Shown one piece after another: positions 36,246 through 47,778 of a stretch of 64,000 nt of DNA. Numbering within the stretch: position 1 is the first letter of the stretch; every line of letters begins with the position of its first letter. The translations under genes and the position numbers were made by a program. Below the pieces are notes generated by a model that was not told the DNA's origin, searched no databases, and saw only the letters and a list, made by a program, of their open reading frames with translations. This DNA comes from Magnetospirillum gryphiswaldense MSR-1 v2 (GTDB taxonomy: Bacteria; Pseudomonadota; Alphaproteobacteria; Rhodospirillales; Magnetospirillaceae), in the NCBI RefSeq assembly GCF_000513295.1, contig NC_023065.1:434001-498000 (forward strand). The letters run 5' to 3'.

Positions 36246-37409
36246 TCAGTCGTCGTGACCGCCGCGCCGTCCGATGGGCAAATCGCGGTGGATGTAGGCG
36301 CTCATCACCAATCCCCAGCCGAACAAAAGCGACAGCATGGCGGTGCCGCCATAAGAGATCAGCGGCAGCGGCACGCCGACCACCGGCACCAAGCCCATGA
36401 CCATGGCGGTGTTGATGAAGAAATACAGGAAGAAGGTGGTGGTGATGCCCAGCGCCACCAGACGACCGAATTGGGCGCGGCAGCGCATGGCGATGGCATA
36501 GCCGAAGGCGGTCAGCAGGACGTAAAGCCCCAGCAGGAACAGGCCGCCCATCAGCCCCCATTCCTCGCCATACATGGTGAAGATGAAGTCGGTCTGCTTT
36601 TCCGGCAGGAAGTTCAGGCCCGACTGGGTGCCGTTCATATAGCCCTTGCCGAACAGACCGCCCGAGCCCAGGGCGATCTTGGATTGAGTGATATGATAGC
36701 CGGCGCCCAAGGGATCCTGGTCGGGGTTCAGGAAGATGATGACGCGCTTTTTCTGGTAATCATGCAGGAATTGCCAGGCCACCGGAATCGATCCCAGGCC
36801 GCCGGCCAGCAGCAGGGCGAATTTCCATATGCGGACGCCGGCCATGAAGAAGATGGCGCCCGAGCTCATCAACACCATCATGGCGGTGCCCAGATCGGGT
36901 TGCTTCATCACCAAGGCCACCGGCAGCAGCACCAGCAGCAGGGGGGGGATCAGGAAGGTCGGACGGCCCACATCCTGCACGCTGGCCCCGTGGAAATAGC
37001 GGGCCAGGGTCAGGATCATGGCGATCTTCATGATTTCCGACGGCTGAAGCTGGATGAAACCCAGATCGATCCAGCGCTGTGCCCCCATGCCGATGGTGCC
37101 TTTAAGATCGACGGCGATCAGCAAGACGATGGAGACGGCGTAAAGGATATAGGCGTGGCGCATCCAAAAGCGCAAATCCACCACCGCCACGGTGATCATC
37201 AGGCCGATCCCCACGGCGAAGCGAATCATCTGCTTGATGGCCCAAGGTTCCAGCGATCCCTTGGCGGCGGAATAAAGCGTCAGGAAACCGACGCTGGCGA
37301 TGGCGGTCAGTACGGCGATCAGCGACCAGTTGATCTGCCAGATCTTTTCCCGCCAGCTCATCTCGGTACGGTTCAGGCGGCTGGACAGTCTTTGTGTCGG
37401 ACGCAGCAT
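36246..37409 (-). CDS. rodA: Rod-shape SEDS peptidoglycan glycosyltransferase RodA
   Basis: Polymerises glycan strands of the lateral wall together with PBP2. 387 residues with about ten membrane helices. Conserved SEDS segments include RWIDLGFIQLQPSEIMKIAM, VMKQPDLGTAMMVLMSSGAI, and GLVPVVGVPLPLISYGGTAM near the C-terminus. The ATG shares a base with the mrdA stop. It is the last gene of the mreBCD-mrdA-rodA series. Confidence 0.97.
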   Translation of the reverse strand: MLRPTQRLSSRLNRTEMSWREKIWQINWSLIAVLTAIASVGFLTLYSAAKGSLEPWAIKQMIRFAVGIGLMITVAVVDLRFWMRHAYILYAVSIVLLIAVDLKGTIGMGAQRWIDLGFIQLQPSEIMKIAMILTLARYFHGASVQDVGRPTFLIPPLLLVLLPVALVMKQPDLGTAMMVLMSSGAIFFMAGVRIWKFALLLAGGLGSIPVAWQFLHDYQKKRVIIFLNPDQDPLGAGYHITQSKIALGSGGLFGKGYMNGTQSGLNFLPEKQTDFIFTMYGEEWGLMGGLFLLGLYVLLTAFGYAIAMRCRAQFGRLVALGITTTFFLYFFINTAMVMGLVPVVGVPLPLISYGGTAMLSLLFGWGLVMSAYIHRDLPIGRRGGHDD

Positions 37410-39298
37410 CAGCCATGCTCCTTGTGGTCGCAGGCATGATCGGCGCAGTTCTGGCCAGAGGCGACGCGGGCGCGTTCACGCTTTTGCACTTCCAGCATGA
37501 TGTCGCGGGCGATGGGCGCGGCCACCGCCGAACCGCCGCCGCCATGTTCCACCACTACGGCGATGGAAAAGCGCGGTGCATCCTCGGGGGCATAGGCGAC
37601 GAACAGGGCGTGGTCGCGTTCCTTCCACGGCAATTCATCGTTCTTCTTCACCCCGGTTTCGCGCTCGCGCATGGTGATGCGGCGCACCTGGGCGGTGCCG
37701 GTCTTGCCCGACAGCCACATGCCGTCTTGCTCGATACGAGCGCGAAACGCCGTGCCGCCGGGTTCGTTGGACACCGCGTTCATACCCTTGCGCACCAGCA
37801 TCAGGCTGCGTTGCGACACGCCGCAGGACGGCCAGTTGGGGGCGGGGCGCGGGGCGGAATCCTTTTCGGTGATCAGGTCGCGGGCCACATGCGGTACCAC
37901 CTGCTGACCACCATTGGCGATGCGCGCGGTCATCACCGCCAATTGCAAGGGCGTGGTCAGGCAGTAGCCCTGGCCAATGCCGTTGATCAGGCTTTCACCC
38001 GGATGCCAGGGCTGTTTCAAGGCCTTGCGCTTCCAGGCGCGAGTGGGGATCAGGCCGGGCCGTTCGTTGGGCAGGTCGATGCCGGTATGCACGCCCAGGC
38101 CGAAACGGTTGGCCACCTCGGCCACCTTGTCGAAGCCGACACGGCGGGCGATTTCATAGAAGTAGACGTCGCACGAGCCCTTGATGGCATTGATCAGATC
38201 GACGGAACCATGGCCGCCCTTTTTCCAGCAGTGAAACTTGATGCTGCCCAACTCGGTGTGGCCCCGGCACAGTACCGTCTGTTCCGGGCTGATCACCCCG
38301 GCTTCCAAGGCGGCGATGGCCACCACCATCTTGAAGGTGGAGCCCGGCGCGAAGGTGCCGGAAATGGCCTTGTTCTGCAAAGGCGCCCGCGGGTTGGTGG
38401 ACAATTCCTTCCATTCGTCGTGGGTCAGGCCGCGATTGAAGGCATTGGGATCGAAGGACGGCGTCGAGGCCATGACGATGACGTCGCCGGTATGGATGTC
38501 CATTACCACCACCGCCGCCGATTCGTCGCCCAGGCGCTGGGCCGCATATTCCTGCAACCGGGTGTCCAAGGTCAGCGCCAGATCAACGCCCGGCTCACCC
38601 TCGCGTCGCTCAAGCTCGCGCATGACGCGGCCCACCGCGTTGACCTCTTCCTGGCTGGTGCCGCCGCGACCGCGCAGCGCCATGTCATAGATCTTTTCCA
38701 CCCCGGCCTTGCCGATACGGAAGCCGGGCAGTTCCTCCAGCGGATCGTTGTCGCTCTGGTCGTTTTCCGACACCGCCGAGACATACCCCAGAATATGGGC
38801 GCCCAGATGTTCCAGTGGATAAAACCGGCTTTGGCCGACGTCGATCATGACGCCGGGCAGATCGGGGGCGTTGACCTCGATGCGGGCCACTTCCTCCCAC
38901 GACAGGTTTTCACGCACGGTGATCGGCACAAAGGACCGGCGGCGGCGAACTTCCTTGGTGACGCGGGCGCGGTCATGGTCGGTCAGCGTGATGATCTGCG
39001 ACAGCGCATCCAGGGTGTAATCCAGCGACGGCGACTTTTCCGACACCACCAGCACCCGGTAATTGTGTTGGTTGACGGCCATGGCGATGCCGCTGCGATC
39101 CAAAATAAGCCCGCGCGGCGGCAGCAGCAGGCGGATGGCGACGCGGTTTTCCTCGGACAGCATGGTGTAGCGGTCGGCTTCCACCACCTGCAAATAATAC
39201 ATGCGGGCGATCAGGGCACTGATCAGGGCGCCCTTGCCGCTGGCCAGCATCAAGGCCCGGCGGCTGAACAGTTTGGTCCGGTCGTTGTCGTGGTACAT
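37409..39298 (-). CDS. mrdA: Penicillin-binding protein 2 (cell-elongation transpeptidase)
   Basis: A 629-residue class B penicillin-binding protein. A short cytoplasmic tail and one membrane anchor (about residues 18-40) precede a dimerisation domain and the transpeptidase. The active-site serine is S320 in GSTFK, the second motif is SCD in KGSCDVYFYEIARR, and the third is LSGKTGTAQV. It forms the elongation synthase with RodA, whose gene directly follows. Starts MYHDNDRTKLFSRRALML, six bases after mreD. Confidence 0.97.
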   Translation of the reverse strand: MYHDNDRTKLFSRRALMLASGKGALISALIARMYYLQVVEADRYTMLSEENRVAIRLLLPPRGLILDRSGIAMAVNQHNYRVLVVSEKSPSLDYTLDALSQIITLTDHDRARVTKEVRRRRSFVPITVRENLSWEEVARIEVNAPDLPGVMIDVGQSRFYPLEHLGAHILGYVSAVSENDQSDNDPLEELPGFRIGKAGVEKIYDMALRGRGGTSQEEVNAVGRVMRELERREGEPGVDLALTLDTRLQEYAAQRLGDESAAVVVMDIHTGDVIVMASTPSFDPNAFNRGLTHDEWKELSTNPRAPLQNKAISGTFAPGSTFKMVVAIAALEAGVISPEQTVLCRGHTELGSIKFHCWKKGGHGSVDLINAIKGSCDVYFYEIARRVGFDKVAEVANRFGLGVHTGIDLPNERPGLIPTRAWKRKALKQPWHPGESLINGIGQGYCLTTPLQLAVMTARIANGGQQVVPHVARDLITEKDSAPRPAPNWPSCGVSQRSLMLVRKGMNAVSNEPGGTAFRARIEQDGMWLSGKTGTAQVRRITMRERETGVKKNDELPWKERDHALFVAYAPEDAPRFSIAVVVEHGGGGSAVAAPIARDIMLEVQKRERARVASGQNCADHACDHKEHG

Positions 39299-39304
39299 GC
39301 GCCC

Positions 39305-39820
39305 TCAGACCTCTTTCAGAAAGGCCATTTGGGTCCGGGCCAGGGTCCAGGTCAGCAGCGGGAACAGGCCCATGGTCAGCAGGTAGTCGAAGATCACCGG
39401 GCTGGCGTCAAGGGCTTGGCCGTAAAGAATGGTGACCAGCAGCCAGGTGGCCCCGGCGGCGGCGGCGGCCAGCAGGCCAAACGCCCACCACGCCACCATG
39501 AACGACTTACCCAGGAAGAAACGGCGTTGGCCGGCGGCGATGCCTTGCACCGACAGCAGCACCAGGGCGTTCACCCCCAAAGGCGTGCCGCCGATGATGT
39601 CGTACAGCAGGCCGATCAGAAAAGCCGACCACGCCGGCAGCAGATCAGGGCGATAGATGGCCCAATAATACACCCCCATCAGCGGCAACATGGGGATGAT
39701 GCCGGACAGGCCGGGGATGCGGGTGGGAATGGCGGTCAGCAACAACAGAACCAGGGTCACGCCGACGGGAACCAAGTGGCGGACCCAGGTGTCCATGCGC
39801 ACCCAGACCGAGGGCTTCAA
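39305..39820 (-). CDS. mreD: Rod shape-determining protein MreD
   Basis: A 171-residue membrane protein with about five helices, typical length for MreD. It contains PMLPLMGVYYWAIYRPDLLP and FLIGLLYDIIGGTPLGVNAL, the conserved family core. The start appears to be TTG at 39820: it overlaps the mreC stop as TTGA and has GGAG seven bases upstream. The next ATG (39796) would remove eight residues. Part of the elongasome linking MreB to cell-wall enzymes. Confidence 0.93.
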   Translation of the reverse strand: MKPSVWVRMDTWVRHLVPVGVTLVLLLLTAIPTRIPGLSGIIPMLPLMGVYYWAIYRPDLLPAWSAFLIGLLYDIIGGTPLGVNALVLLSVQGIAAGQRRFFLGKSFMVAWWAFGLLAAAAAGATWLLVTILYGQALDASPVIFDYLLTMGLFPLLTWTLARTQMAFLKEV

Positions 39821-40716
39821 TTGCCCGCTCCGCTGTCGGGTCCGCGCCGCCGGCGTTCCGGCATCGCCGGCTTTTCAAAGGGCAGGATGCCGCCCAGGCC
39901 GAAATCGACCACGGCGACGAATTCCAGTTCATGGCGGCGGACGAAGGGCTCGACCCGGATGGCGCCCTCGGCGGTCGAGGCGATGACGCCGATGGGCAGG
40001 CCGGGCGGGAAGGCGGCACCCGAGGCGGCGGTGATGACCCGGTCGCCCACCGAAATGGACGGGTTGCCGGCGACGTAATTGAGCTTGGGCCGCGCCTTGT
40101 TGTCGCCGGAAAGGATAGCGCGCGTGCGCGAGTTTTCCACCAGCACCGGGATCTTGGCGTTGATGTCGGTCAGCAGCAAAAGCCGCGACGAGCGGTCACC
40201 CACCTCGGCGATATAGCCGATCAGGGCTTCCCCCGATAGTACCGCCTGGCCCTTGCGTACGCCATCGTGCGAGCCGGCGTTGAGCAGCATGGAATGACCG
40301 AAGGCCGAGCCCAGATCGCCGATGACGCGGGCGGTGATGAAGGCGGGGTCGGGATCGGGAACCACGTTCAGGTGGTCATGCAACACGCTGTTTTCGGCAT
40401 CCAGCCGCCGGGCTACCGTCTGCCAGTGTTGCAGACGCAGATTTTCCTGCTTCAGACGGGCGTTTTCGGCCCGCAGATTGGCAAGTTCGCGGATGCTTTC
40501 GCTGATTTCGGCGATGGTGGCGGCGGGGCGCGACATGGCGTCGAGCATGGGGGCGATGGCGTCGGCGACGGCAGTGCGCGTGCGTTCGATCAGGACGATG
40601 TCCGCCTTGCCCAGGATCATCAGGGCGACGGCGGCGACGACCAGGGAGACGAAGGCGAAGCGTTGGGCCAGCAGCCGCAACGTTGCCAGGCGTCCGACCG
40701 CACCGGACTGCTTCAC
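39817..40716 (-). CDS. mreC: Rod shape-determining protein MreC
   Basis: A 299-residue bitopic protein: membrane helix at about residues 18-38, coiled coil at about 70-105 (IRELANLRAENARLKQENLR), then the beta-rich periplasmic domain (GHSMLLNAGSHDGVRKGQAV, LLLLTDINAKIPVLVENSR). The C-terminal tail is basic and probably disordered. It scaffolds PBP2 and RodA and is coupled to mreD by a four-base stop/start overlap. Confidence 0.95.
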   Translation of the reverse strand: MKQSGAVGRLATLRLLAQRFAFVSLVVAAVALMILGKADIVLIERTRTAVADAIAPMLDAMSRPAATIAEISESIRELANLRAENARLKQENLRLQHWQTVARRLDAENSVLHDHLNVVPDPDPAFITARVIGDLGSAFGHSMLLNAGSHDGVRKGQAVLSGEALIGYIAEVGDRSSRLLLLTDINAKIPVLVENSRTRAILSGDNKARPKLNYVAGNPSISVGDRVITAASGAAFPPGLPIGVIASTAEGAIRVEPFVRRHELEFVAVVDFGLGGILPFEKPAMPERRRRGPDSGAGN

Positions 40717-40803
40717 ATGATCCCCCTTTGCGCCTGAAATACGGTCGTCGGGCGCGCCGACGACCGATTGCAGGCCAGACTACTACATATTGATGTCGGA
40801 AAA

Positions 40804-41868
<1,065 letters not shown>

Positions 41869-41896
41869 CTATGCCGTGGTTGAGCCTGGACTTATA

Positions 41897-43441
41897 TCAG
41901 GGCGTGACGGCGGCGGGAGCGCTTTTTTGCCGTTTCGTCAAAAGTTTGTTCAAAGCCTTCACGTAGGCTCGGGCCGAAGCCACCATGGTGTCGGTATCCG
42001 CGCCCTGGCCGTTGACGGTTTTGCCGTCTTCTTCCAACCGCACGGTCACTTCCGCTTGGGCGTCGGTTCCTTGCGTCACCGCGTGCACCTGATAGAGCAG
42101 CAGGCGCGCTTCATGCGGGCACAAGGCCTTGATGGCGTTAAAGGTGGCATCGACCGGGCCGTCGCCGGTGGCCTTCACCGATTTCAGTTCTCCGTCGATT
42201 TCCAGTTCCAGTTCCGCCTTGGGCGGGTTGTGGCGGGTGCCGCACAGCACTTCCAGCCCCTTGAAGCGGATGCGTTCGTTATCGCGGAACACCGCTTCAT
42301 CGACCAGGGCGACGATGTCTTCGTCGAACACTTCCTTCTTGCGGTCGGCCACGTCCTTGAAACGGGCGAAGGCGTCCTCGATGGCGTTGTCACCAAGATC
42401 ATAGCCTAATTGTTTAAGCTTATCCTTAAAGGCGGCACGACCGGAATGCTTGCCCATGACCAGACTGGAGCGGTTGAGCCCCACCGATTCCGGCGTCATG
42501 ATCTCGTAGGTCTGGGCACATTTCAGCATGCCGTCCTGATGGATGCCGGATTCGTGGGCAAAGGCGTTCTTGCCGACGATGGCCTTGTTGGGCTGGACGA
42601 CGAAGCCGGAGATGGCCGAGACCAGCCGCGAGACGCGGGTGATGTTCTCGGTCTTGATGCCGGTGGTATAGGGCATCAGGTCGTGGCGGGTGCGCAACGC
42701 CATGACGATTTCTTCCATGGCGGCGTTGCCGGCGCGTTCGCCCAGGCCGTTGATGGTGCATTCCACCTGCCGGGCGCCTGCGCTCAGCGTCGCCAGCGAA
42801 TTGGCCACCGCCAGCCCGAGATCGTTGTGGCAATGCACCGACAAGATGGCCTTGTCGATGTTGGGGACGCGGTTGACCAGCATCTTGATCAGGGCGGCGT
42901 ATTCATCCGGCACCGCATAGCCGACGGTGTCGGGGATGTTGATGGTGCGCGCGCCGGCATCAATGGCCGCCTCGACCGAACGGCACAGGAAGTCGTGTTC
43001 GGTGCGCGAGCCGTCTTCCGCCGACCATTCGACGTCGTCCACCAGATTGCGGGCGAAAGCCACCGATTCCTTGATCTTTTCCAGCACCCGCTCGGGTTCC
43101 ATCTGCAACTTGAACTTCATGTGCAGCGGGCTGGTGGAAATGAAGGTGTGGATACGGTGCAAGGGCGCCAGCTTCACCGCCTCGGCGCAGCGTTCGATAT
43201 CGCCACGGGCGGCGCGGGCCAAGCCGCAGATGGTGGAATTCTTCACCGCGCGGGCCACCGCCTGCACCGCCTCGAAATCGCCATTGCTGGCGATGGGGAA
43301 GCCGGCCTCGATGACGTCGACGCCCATTTCCTCCAGCGCCAGGGCGATCTTCACCTTTTCCTCGAGATTCATCGAGGCGCCGGGGGATTGTTCGCCGTCG
43401 CGCAGCGTGGTGTCGAAAATAATGACGCGGTTGTTGTCCAT
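41897..43441 (-). CDS. leuA: 2-isopropylmalate synthase
   Basis: Condenses acetyl-CoA with 2-oxoisovalerate, the first committed step of leucine synthesis. The 514 residues start [20 protein letters not shown], a DRE-TIM metal motif. The HxH metal ligands are in [15 protein letters not shown] and a further conserved segment is [16 protein letters not shown]. The C-terminal LeuA regulatory domain (about 390-505) should mediate leucine feedback. A frame continues 37 codons upstream, but this ATG gives the family N-terminus. The 165-base region upstream holds no leader peptide with a leucine run that I can see. Confidence 0.96.
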   Translation of the reverse strand: MDNNRVIIFDTTLRDGEQSPGASMNLEEKVKIALALEEMGVDVIEAGFPIASNGDFEAVQAVARAVKNSTICGLARAARGDIERCAEAVKLAPLHRIHTFISTSPLHMKFKLQMEPERVLEKIKESVAFARNLVDDVEWSAEDGSRTEHDFLCRSVEAAIDAGARTINIPDTVGYAVPDEYAALIKMLVNRVPNIDKAILSVHCHNDLGLAVANSLATLSAGARQVECTINGLGERAGNAAMEEIVMALRTRHDLMPYTTGIKTENITRVSRLVSAISGFVVQPNKAIVGKNAFAHESGIHQDGMLKCAQTYEIMTPESVGLNRSSLVMGKHSGRAAFKDKLKQLGYDLGDNAIEDAFARFKDVADRKKEVFDEDIVALVDEAVFRDNERIRFKGLEVLCGTRHNPPKAELELEIDGELKSVKATGDGPVDATFNAIKALCPHEARLLLYQVHAVTQGTDAQAEVTVRLEEDGKTVNGQGADTDTMVASARAYVKALNKLLTKRQKSAPAAVTP

Positions 43442-43606
43442 GGACCTGCCCAGATCAAGAGTCCCGCCCCGCTGGCGCAGACCCGGGGAGGGCGTTCGGT
43501 CACGGGAAGGACGGTTTGGATTGCGATTGTGGCAAAATTGTGGCCGCCGCACCGCAACGCGGCTATAGGAAGTCCAAGTTGAGTGTCGTTGTCAACAGGC
43601 TATCTG

Positions 43607-45589
43607 TCACGCCGGCAGGGTGAAGCTGAACACAGCCCCTTGATTGGGGCCGGCGGAATCGACCCAGATACGACCGCCATGGCTTTCGACGATCTTTTTG
43701 CAGATGGACAGGCCAATGCCCGAGCCGCCGCCATGTTCGTCGCGCCCGTGCAGACGCTGGAAGATACGGAAGATGCGGTCATAGAATTCGCGGCTGATGC
43801 CGATGCCGTTGTCGGACACCGATATGCACCAGGCTCCGGTTTGGCGTTGGGCGGCGATCTCGATGCAAGGGGATACGCCGGGCTGGCGGTATTTGATGGC
43901 GTTGGCGATCAGGTTCTGGAACAGGCGGACCATGTCGTCGGCACTGGCGAACAAAGTCGGCAGCGGGCCGGCGACAATGGTGGCATTTTGCTCGGCCATG
44001 GCCAGTTCCAACAGGTTTTTGGCCTGATCCAGGCATAGATTGAGGTCGACCATACCGCGCTGCGCCGACATGCGCCCGATGCGCGAATATTGTAAAAGGT
44101 CCTGGATCAGCCGATCCATGCGCTGGGCGCCGTCGCGGGCGAAAGCGATGAATTCCTTGATTTCATCGCTCAGTTCCGTGCCCATACGCCGTTCGATCAG
44201 GCCCATATAGCTGTTGATCATGCGCAACGGTTCGCGCATGTCGTGGCTGGCCACATAGGCGAATTCTTCAAGCTCGGCGTTGGATTGTTGCAGCTTTTCT
44301 TGAAACTGGCGCGATTCGGTGATGTCGATGCCCGAGGCCAAGCTGCCTGCCGGCTGGCCGTCCTGGTCGCGCAAAGGCCGCGCCACTTCGTGAATCCAGG
44401 CATAGCTGCCGTCGTTGCGGGCCAGACGGTATTCGTGCTCGCCGCCCTTGGCCAGACCCGCCCGGTCGTCGGGATGCACCGCTTCCAGCCAGCCCTGGCC
44501 CAGGGCATCGGTGGAGGGGTGGCCGGTAAAGGCGGTCCAGGTGGCGTTGACGTATTGGCACTGGCCGTTCGAGTCCTGACGGCGCACCAGGGTCGGCATT
44601 TCGTCGAGCACCTGCATATAATAGTCGCGTGCCTTCAGTACCTGTTCTTGCGCTAGTTGGTGGCTTCTCTCACGGCTGCCGCGCACCCTGACCAGGGCGA
44701 CGGCGAAGGCGATGACCAACAGGGCGACCGCCACATTGCCGATCAGCCGCGGCAGAACCGGGCGCAGGATATCGGCTCGGGTGGCGCTGACGCCGATGAC
44801 CAACCCCCAGGGCTCGATGGTGCGTAGCGCGATCAGCCTGACCTTGCCATCGATGCCGCCCACCCCTTCCTGGATGCTGGCCTGCTTGCCCGAAGCCAGA
44901 TGGGCTACCCGCAGCGGCACCTTGGCCAGCGACCGACCGATGGGGGCGCCGTCCATGCTGGGGGCGCGGGCCAGCACGGTGTGGTCGCGGTTGGTGACGG
45001 AAATGGCGCCGCTTGCCTCGGATGGCAAGGCCGCTTCAACGATGCCGGAAAACAGGCTGGGCGACAGGGCGGAAACGAAGATGGCCTGCACTTGTCCCTT
45101 TTCGTCGCGTTTGGCGCGGGCGGCGAAGATCACAGTGCGCGACAGCAGACTGGTGACCGGTTCGGACACGAACAAGAGGTCGGAGGAAGGATTGGCGCGG
45201 AAAAAATCCAGATAGGACCGGGCCCCCACATTCTTGCCCACCAGCGAAGCGTTGGTGGAATGGGTGATGGTGCCGTCGGGGGTGGTGATGGTGATGGTCA
45301 GCGCCGCCGGTTCAAAGCGGGCGCGGGTGGTGAGAAAGCGGTTATAATCGCTGTCGCCGGGACGATAGGTGGGCTTGAACTCGGCGGCGGCATCGGCCAA
45401 CAGGAAGTCCAGGGATCTGATGGTTTGCCCGACGCGGGCTTCAACCACCCGGGACAGGGCATCCAACCGCTCGACCGCTTCGCTCCGTCGATCGACCACC
45501 AGGGAATACGAGTCCCAGGCGGTCATGCCGATGACAGTGACGATGACGACCACCGCCCAGAACCAATCCGTGCCCCGTTTCGCCGCCAT
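43607..45589 (-). CDS. Membrane sensor histidine kinase (dCACHE-PAS-HisKA-HATPase)
   Basis: A 660-residue kinase. Membrane helices at about 9-26 and 280-302 flank a periplasmic dCACHE domain (TPDGTITHSTNASLVGKNVG, RSYLDFFRANP). A PAS domain spans about 325-428. The phosphoacceptor is H449 in YVASHDMREPLRM. The ATP-binding domain has the N box FQNLIANAIKY and G boxes DNGIGISREF and GGGSGIGLSICKKIVESHGG. There is no receiver domain and no adjacent response regulator. It is a tandem paralogue of the next gene, 80 bases apart on the same strand. Confidence 0.94.
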   Translation of the reverse strand: MAAKRGTDWFWAVVVIVTVIGMTAWDSYSLVVDRRSEAVERLDALSRVVEARVGQTIRSLDFLLADAAAEFKPTYRPGDSDYNRFLTTRARFEPAALTITITTPDGTITHSTNASLVGKNVGARSYLDFFRANPSSDLLFVSEPVTSLLSRTVIFAARAKRDEKGQVQAIFVSALSPSLFSGIVEAALPSEASGAISVTNRDHTVLARAPSMDGAPIGRSLAKVPLRVAHLASGKQASIQEGVGGIDGKVRLIALRTIEPWGLVIGVSATRADILRPVLPRLIGNVAVALLVIAFAVALVRVRGSRERSHQLAQEQVLKARDYYMQVLDEMPTLVRRQDSNGQCQYVNATWTAFTGHPSTDALGQGWLEAVHPDDRAGLAKGGEHEYRLARNDGSYAWIHEVARPLRDQDGQPAGSLASGIDITESRQFQEKLQQSNAELEEFAYVASHDMREPLRMINSYMGLIERRMGTELSDEIKEFIAFARDGAQRMDRLIQDLLQYSRIGRMSAQRGMVDLNLCLDQAKNLLELAMAEQNATIVAGPLPTLFASADDMVRLFQNLIANAIKYRQPGVSPCIEIAAQRQTGAWCISVSDNGIGISREFYDRIFRIFQRLHGRDEHGGGSGIGLSICKKIVESHGGRIWVDSAGPNQGAVFSFTLPA

Positions 45590-45669
45590 GGCGTCTGCTC
45601 ACCTCAAAGTCACCTCACCAGGGTAGAACCTTGATCCAGGGCACACAAGGGAGACAAAAGGCGGAAAAC

Positions 45670-47694
45670 CTAGCCGTTCAGGGCCGGCAGGATGAAGGTG
45701 AAAGTGCATCCCTGGTTGGTTCCGGCGGAATCGACCCAGATGCGACCACCATGGCTTTCAACGATCTTCTTGCAGATGGACAATCCGATGCCGGAGCCGC
45801 CGCCATGGTCGTCGCGGCCATGCAGGCGCTGGAAGATGCGGAAGACGCGATCAAAATAGGTGCGGTCGATACCGATGCCGTTGTCCTGCACCGAAAGCCG
45901 CCACGATCCGGCCTCGCGCTGGCAATCGATGCGGATTTCCGGGGCGATCCCCGGCTGCGCGTATTTGATGGCGTTGGCGATCAGGTTCTGGAACAGGCGC
46001 ACCATGTCGTCATCGCTGGCATTGAGCGTGGGCAGGGCGCCGATGCACAGCCGGGCCCGGCTTTCATCGATCATCACTCCCAGATTGGACAGCGCCACCG
46101 ACAGGCAATCGGCCAAATCCAGAGGCCGTCGGGCCGTGGACATGCGACCGATGCGGGAATATTGTAGAAGGTCCAGGATCAGGCGGTCCATGCGGGTGGC
46201 GCCGTCCTTGGCGAAAGCCAGGAATTCCTGGATGTCGCTTTCGACCTTGCAGCCCAGGCGGCGCTCGATCAGCCCCATATAGCTGCTGACCATGCGCAAC
46301 GGCTCGCGCAGATCATGGCTGGCCACATAGGCGAACTGTTCCAATTCAGCGTTGGACTGGGTCAGCTTTTCCTGGGCTTCGCGGGTCTCGGTGACGTCCA
46401 GACAGGCGGCCAGATGACCGGCGAAGCTGCCGTCCTGGTGATGAAATGGCTGGGCCACCTCGTGCATCCAGCGATATTGGCCATCATATCGGCGCAGGCG
46501 GAATTCCTGTTCGCTGCTCTCGCGCCGGTGCAGGCGGGACGCGTTGGCGTCTTGCCATGATGCCAGATCGTCGGGATGCACCAGCGGACGCAGATCGCCG
46601 GCGGTGGCGCCGCAATAGGCTTGCAGCGTGCCGTTGGTATAATCGATACGGCCCAGGTCGTCGCAGCGCCAGATATGCACCGGCAGGTGGTCGAGAACCC
46701 GCATGTAATAATCGCGGGCCAGCGCCAGTTCGCGCTGGGTTTGCAGGCGTTGGCGTTCGCGACCGCCGAGAAAGCGGCCCAAGACCATCACTACGGCGCC
46801 GACGATGATCAGGAAGATCAAATCGGCCACCAGGGTCTTCAAAACCGGCTCGAACAAATGCTGGGCGGAAATGGTCACCACCACCACCAGATTGTGCAGG
46901 TTGGTGTCGCGGATGATCAACAGGCGCTCGAACTGGTCGGGACCGCCGCCACCTTGTAGCACCGACAATGCGTTACCGCTGGTGATATGGGCCTGGAACA
47001 TGGGGGCACCGGCCAGCGAGGCGCCGGGGGTGGTGTTGGCGAGTTCCGGGCGTCGGGCCAGCACGGTGCCGTCGCGGCGCAATATGGCGATGGCGCCGCT
47101 GTCTTCTGACGGCAAGGCCGATTGCAGCAACGATCCCAGCAATTCCGGGTTGATGCCGGTCAGCACCACCGCCCGCAGACGCCCGTCGTCATGGCGGATG
47201 GCCCGGGCGGTGAAGATCACCGGGTTGTTGGCGATGCTGACCGCCGGCTTGCTGATGAACATGGAGGTGTCGTCGGGATGGGCGCGGAAATGGTGCAGGT
47301 AATCGCGCTCGCCCACATTGCGCCCGACGAGGGAAACATTGGAGGCATGGATGATTGTGCCATCCGGGCTGACCACCGAAATGGTCAGGGCATCGGTGAA
47401 GATGAAGCTGCGGCCCTTGAGTAAGCGCAGGAAACCGGAATCACCCGGCGGACGGTCGAACGGCAGTTCGTTGGCGGTTTCCCGCAGCAGCATGTCCAGA
47501 GTCTGGAAGGTCTGTTCGGTGCGGGCCTCGACCACCTTGGCCAGGGCGGTCAAGCGCTCGACCGTCTGGCGGCGGTGTTCGACATAGCTGCGCCCGATAT
47601 CCCACAGCAGCACGGCCAGACACAGCAGCATGACCATCCCCAGCCATGCCCGCGTCAGCGTCATCTGCCGGCGCAAAGCCGCGATCATCGTCAT
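45670..47694 (-). CDS. Membrane sensor histidine kinase, paralogue of its neighbour
   Basis: A 674-residue kinase with the same plan: membrane helices at about 14-34 and 290-308, periplasmic dCACHE (SPDGTIIHASNVSLVGRNVG, RDYLHHFRAHPDD), PAS (about 330-437), HisKA with H460 in YVASHDLREPLRM, and HATPase (FQNLIANAIKYAQPGIAPEI, DNGIGIDRTYFDRV, GGGSGIGLSICKKIVESHGG). The kinase half is nearly identical to that at 43607-45589, while the sensor half has diverged, as expected after duplication. Start chosen at 47694 (MTMIAALRRQ); the open frame continues into ilvC but not as coding sequence. Confidence 0.93.
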   Translation of the reverse strand: MTMIAALRRQMTLTRAWLGMVMLLCLAVLLWDIGRSYVEHRRQTVERLTALAKVVEARTEQTFQTLDMLLRETANELPFDRPPGDSGFLRLLKGRSFIFTDALTISVVSPDGTIIHASNVSLVGRNVGERDYLHHFRAHPDDTSMFISKPAVSIANNPVIFTARAIRHDDGRLRAVVLTGINPELLGSLLQSALPSEDSGAIAILRRDGTVLARRPELANTTPGASLAGAPMFQAHITSGNALSVLQGGGGPDQFERLLIIRDTNLHNLVVVVTISAQHLFEPVLKTLVADLIFLIIVGAVVMVLGRFLGGRERQRLQTQRELALARDYYMRVLDHLPVHIWRCDDLGRIDYTNGTLQAYCGATAGDLRPLVHPDDLASWQDANASRLHRRESSEQEFRLRRYDGQYRWMHEVAQPFHHQDGSFAGHLAACLDVTETREAQEKLTQSNAELEQFAYVASHDLREPLRMVSSYMGLIERRLGCKVESDIQEFLAFAKDGATRMDRLILDLLQYSRIGRMSTARRPLDLADCLSVALSNLGVMIDESRARLCIGALPTLNASDDDMVRLFQNLIANAIKYAQPGIAPEIRIDCQREAGSWRLSVQDNGIGIDRTYFDRVFRIFQRLHGRDDHGGGSGIGLSICKKIVESHGGRIWVDSAGTNQGCTFTFILPALNG

Positions 47695-47778
47695 TGTCTG
47701 TCGCCGATTGTTCACCCCTGACCAATGTACATGCTTGGGCGGATGATCTCCATAACCAATGGATATGGCCGTGACCCA

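Noticed and set aside
43442-43606. leuA attenuator and promoter
   Set aside because: A TTGACA is present at 43590-43595, but the nearest -10-like TATAGC is 22 bases away, and there is no leader peptide rich in leucine codons, so no firm call is possible.
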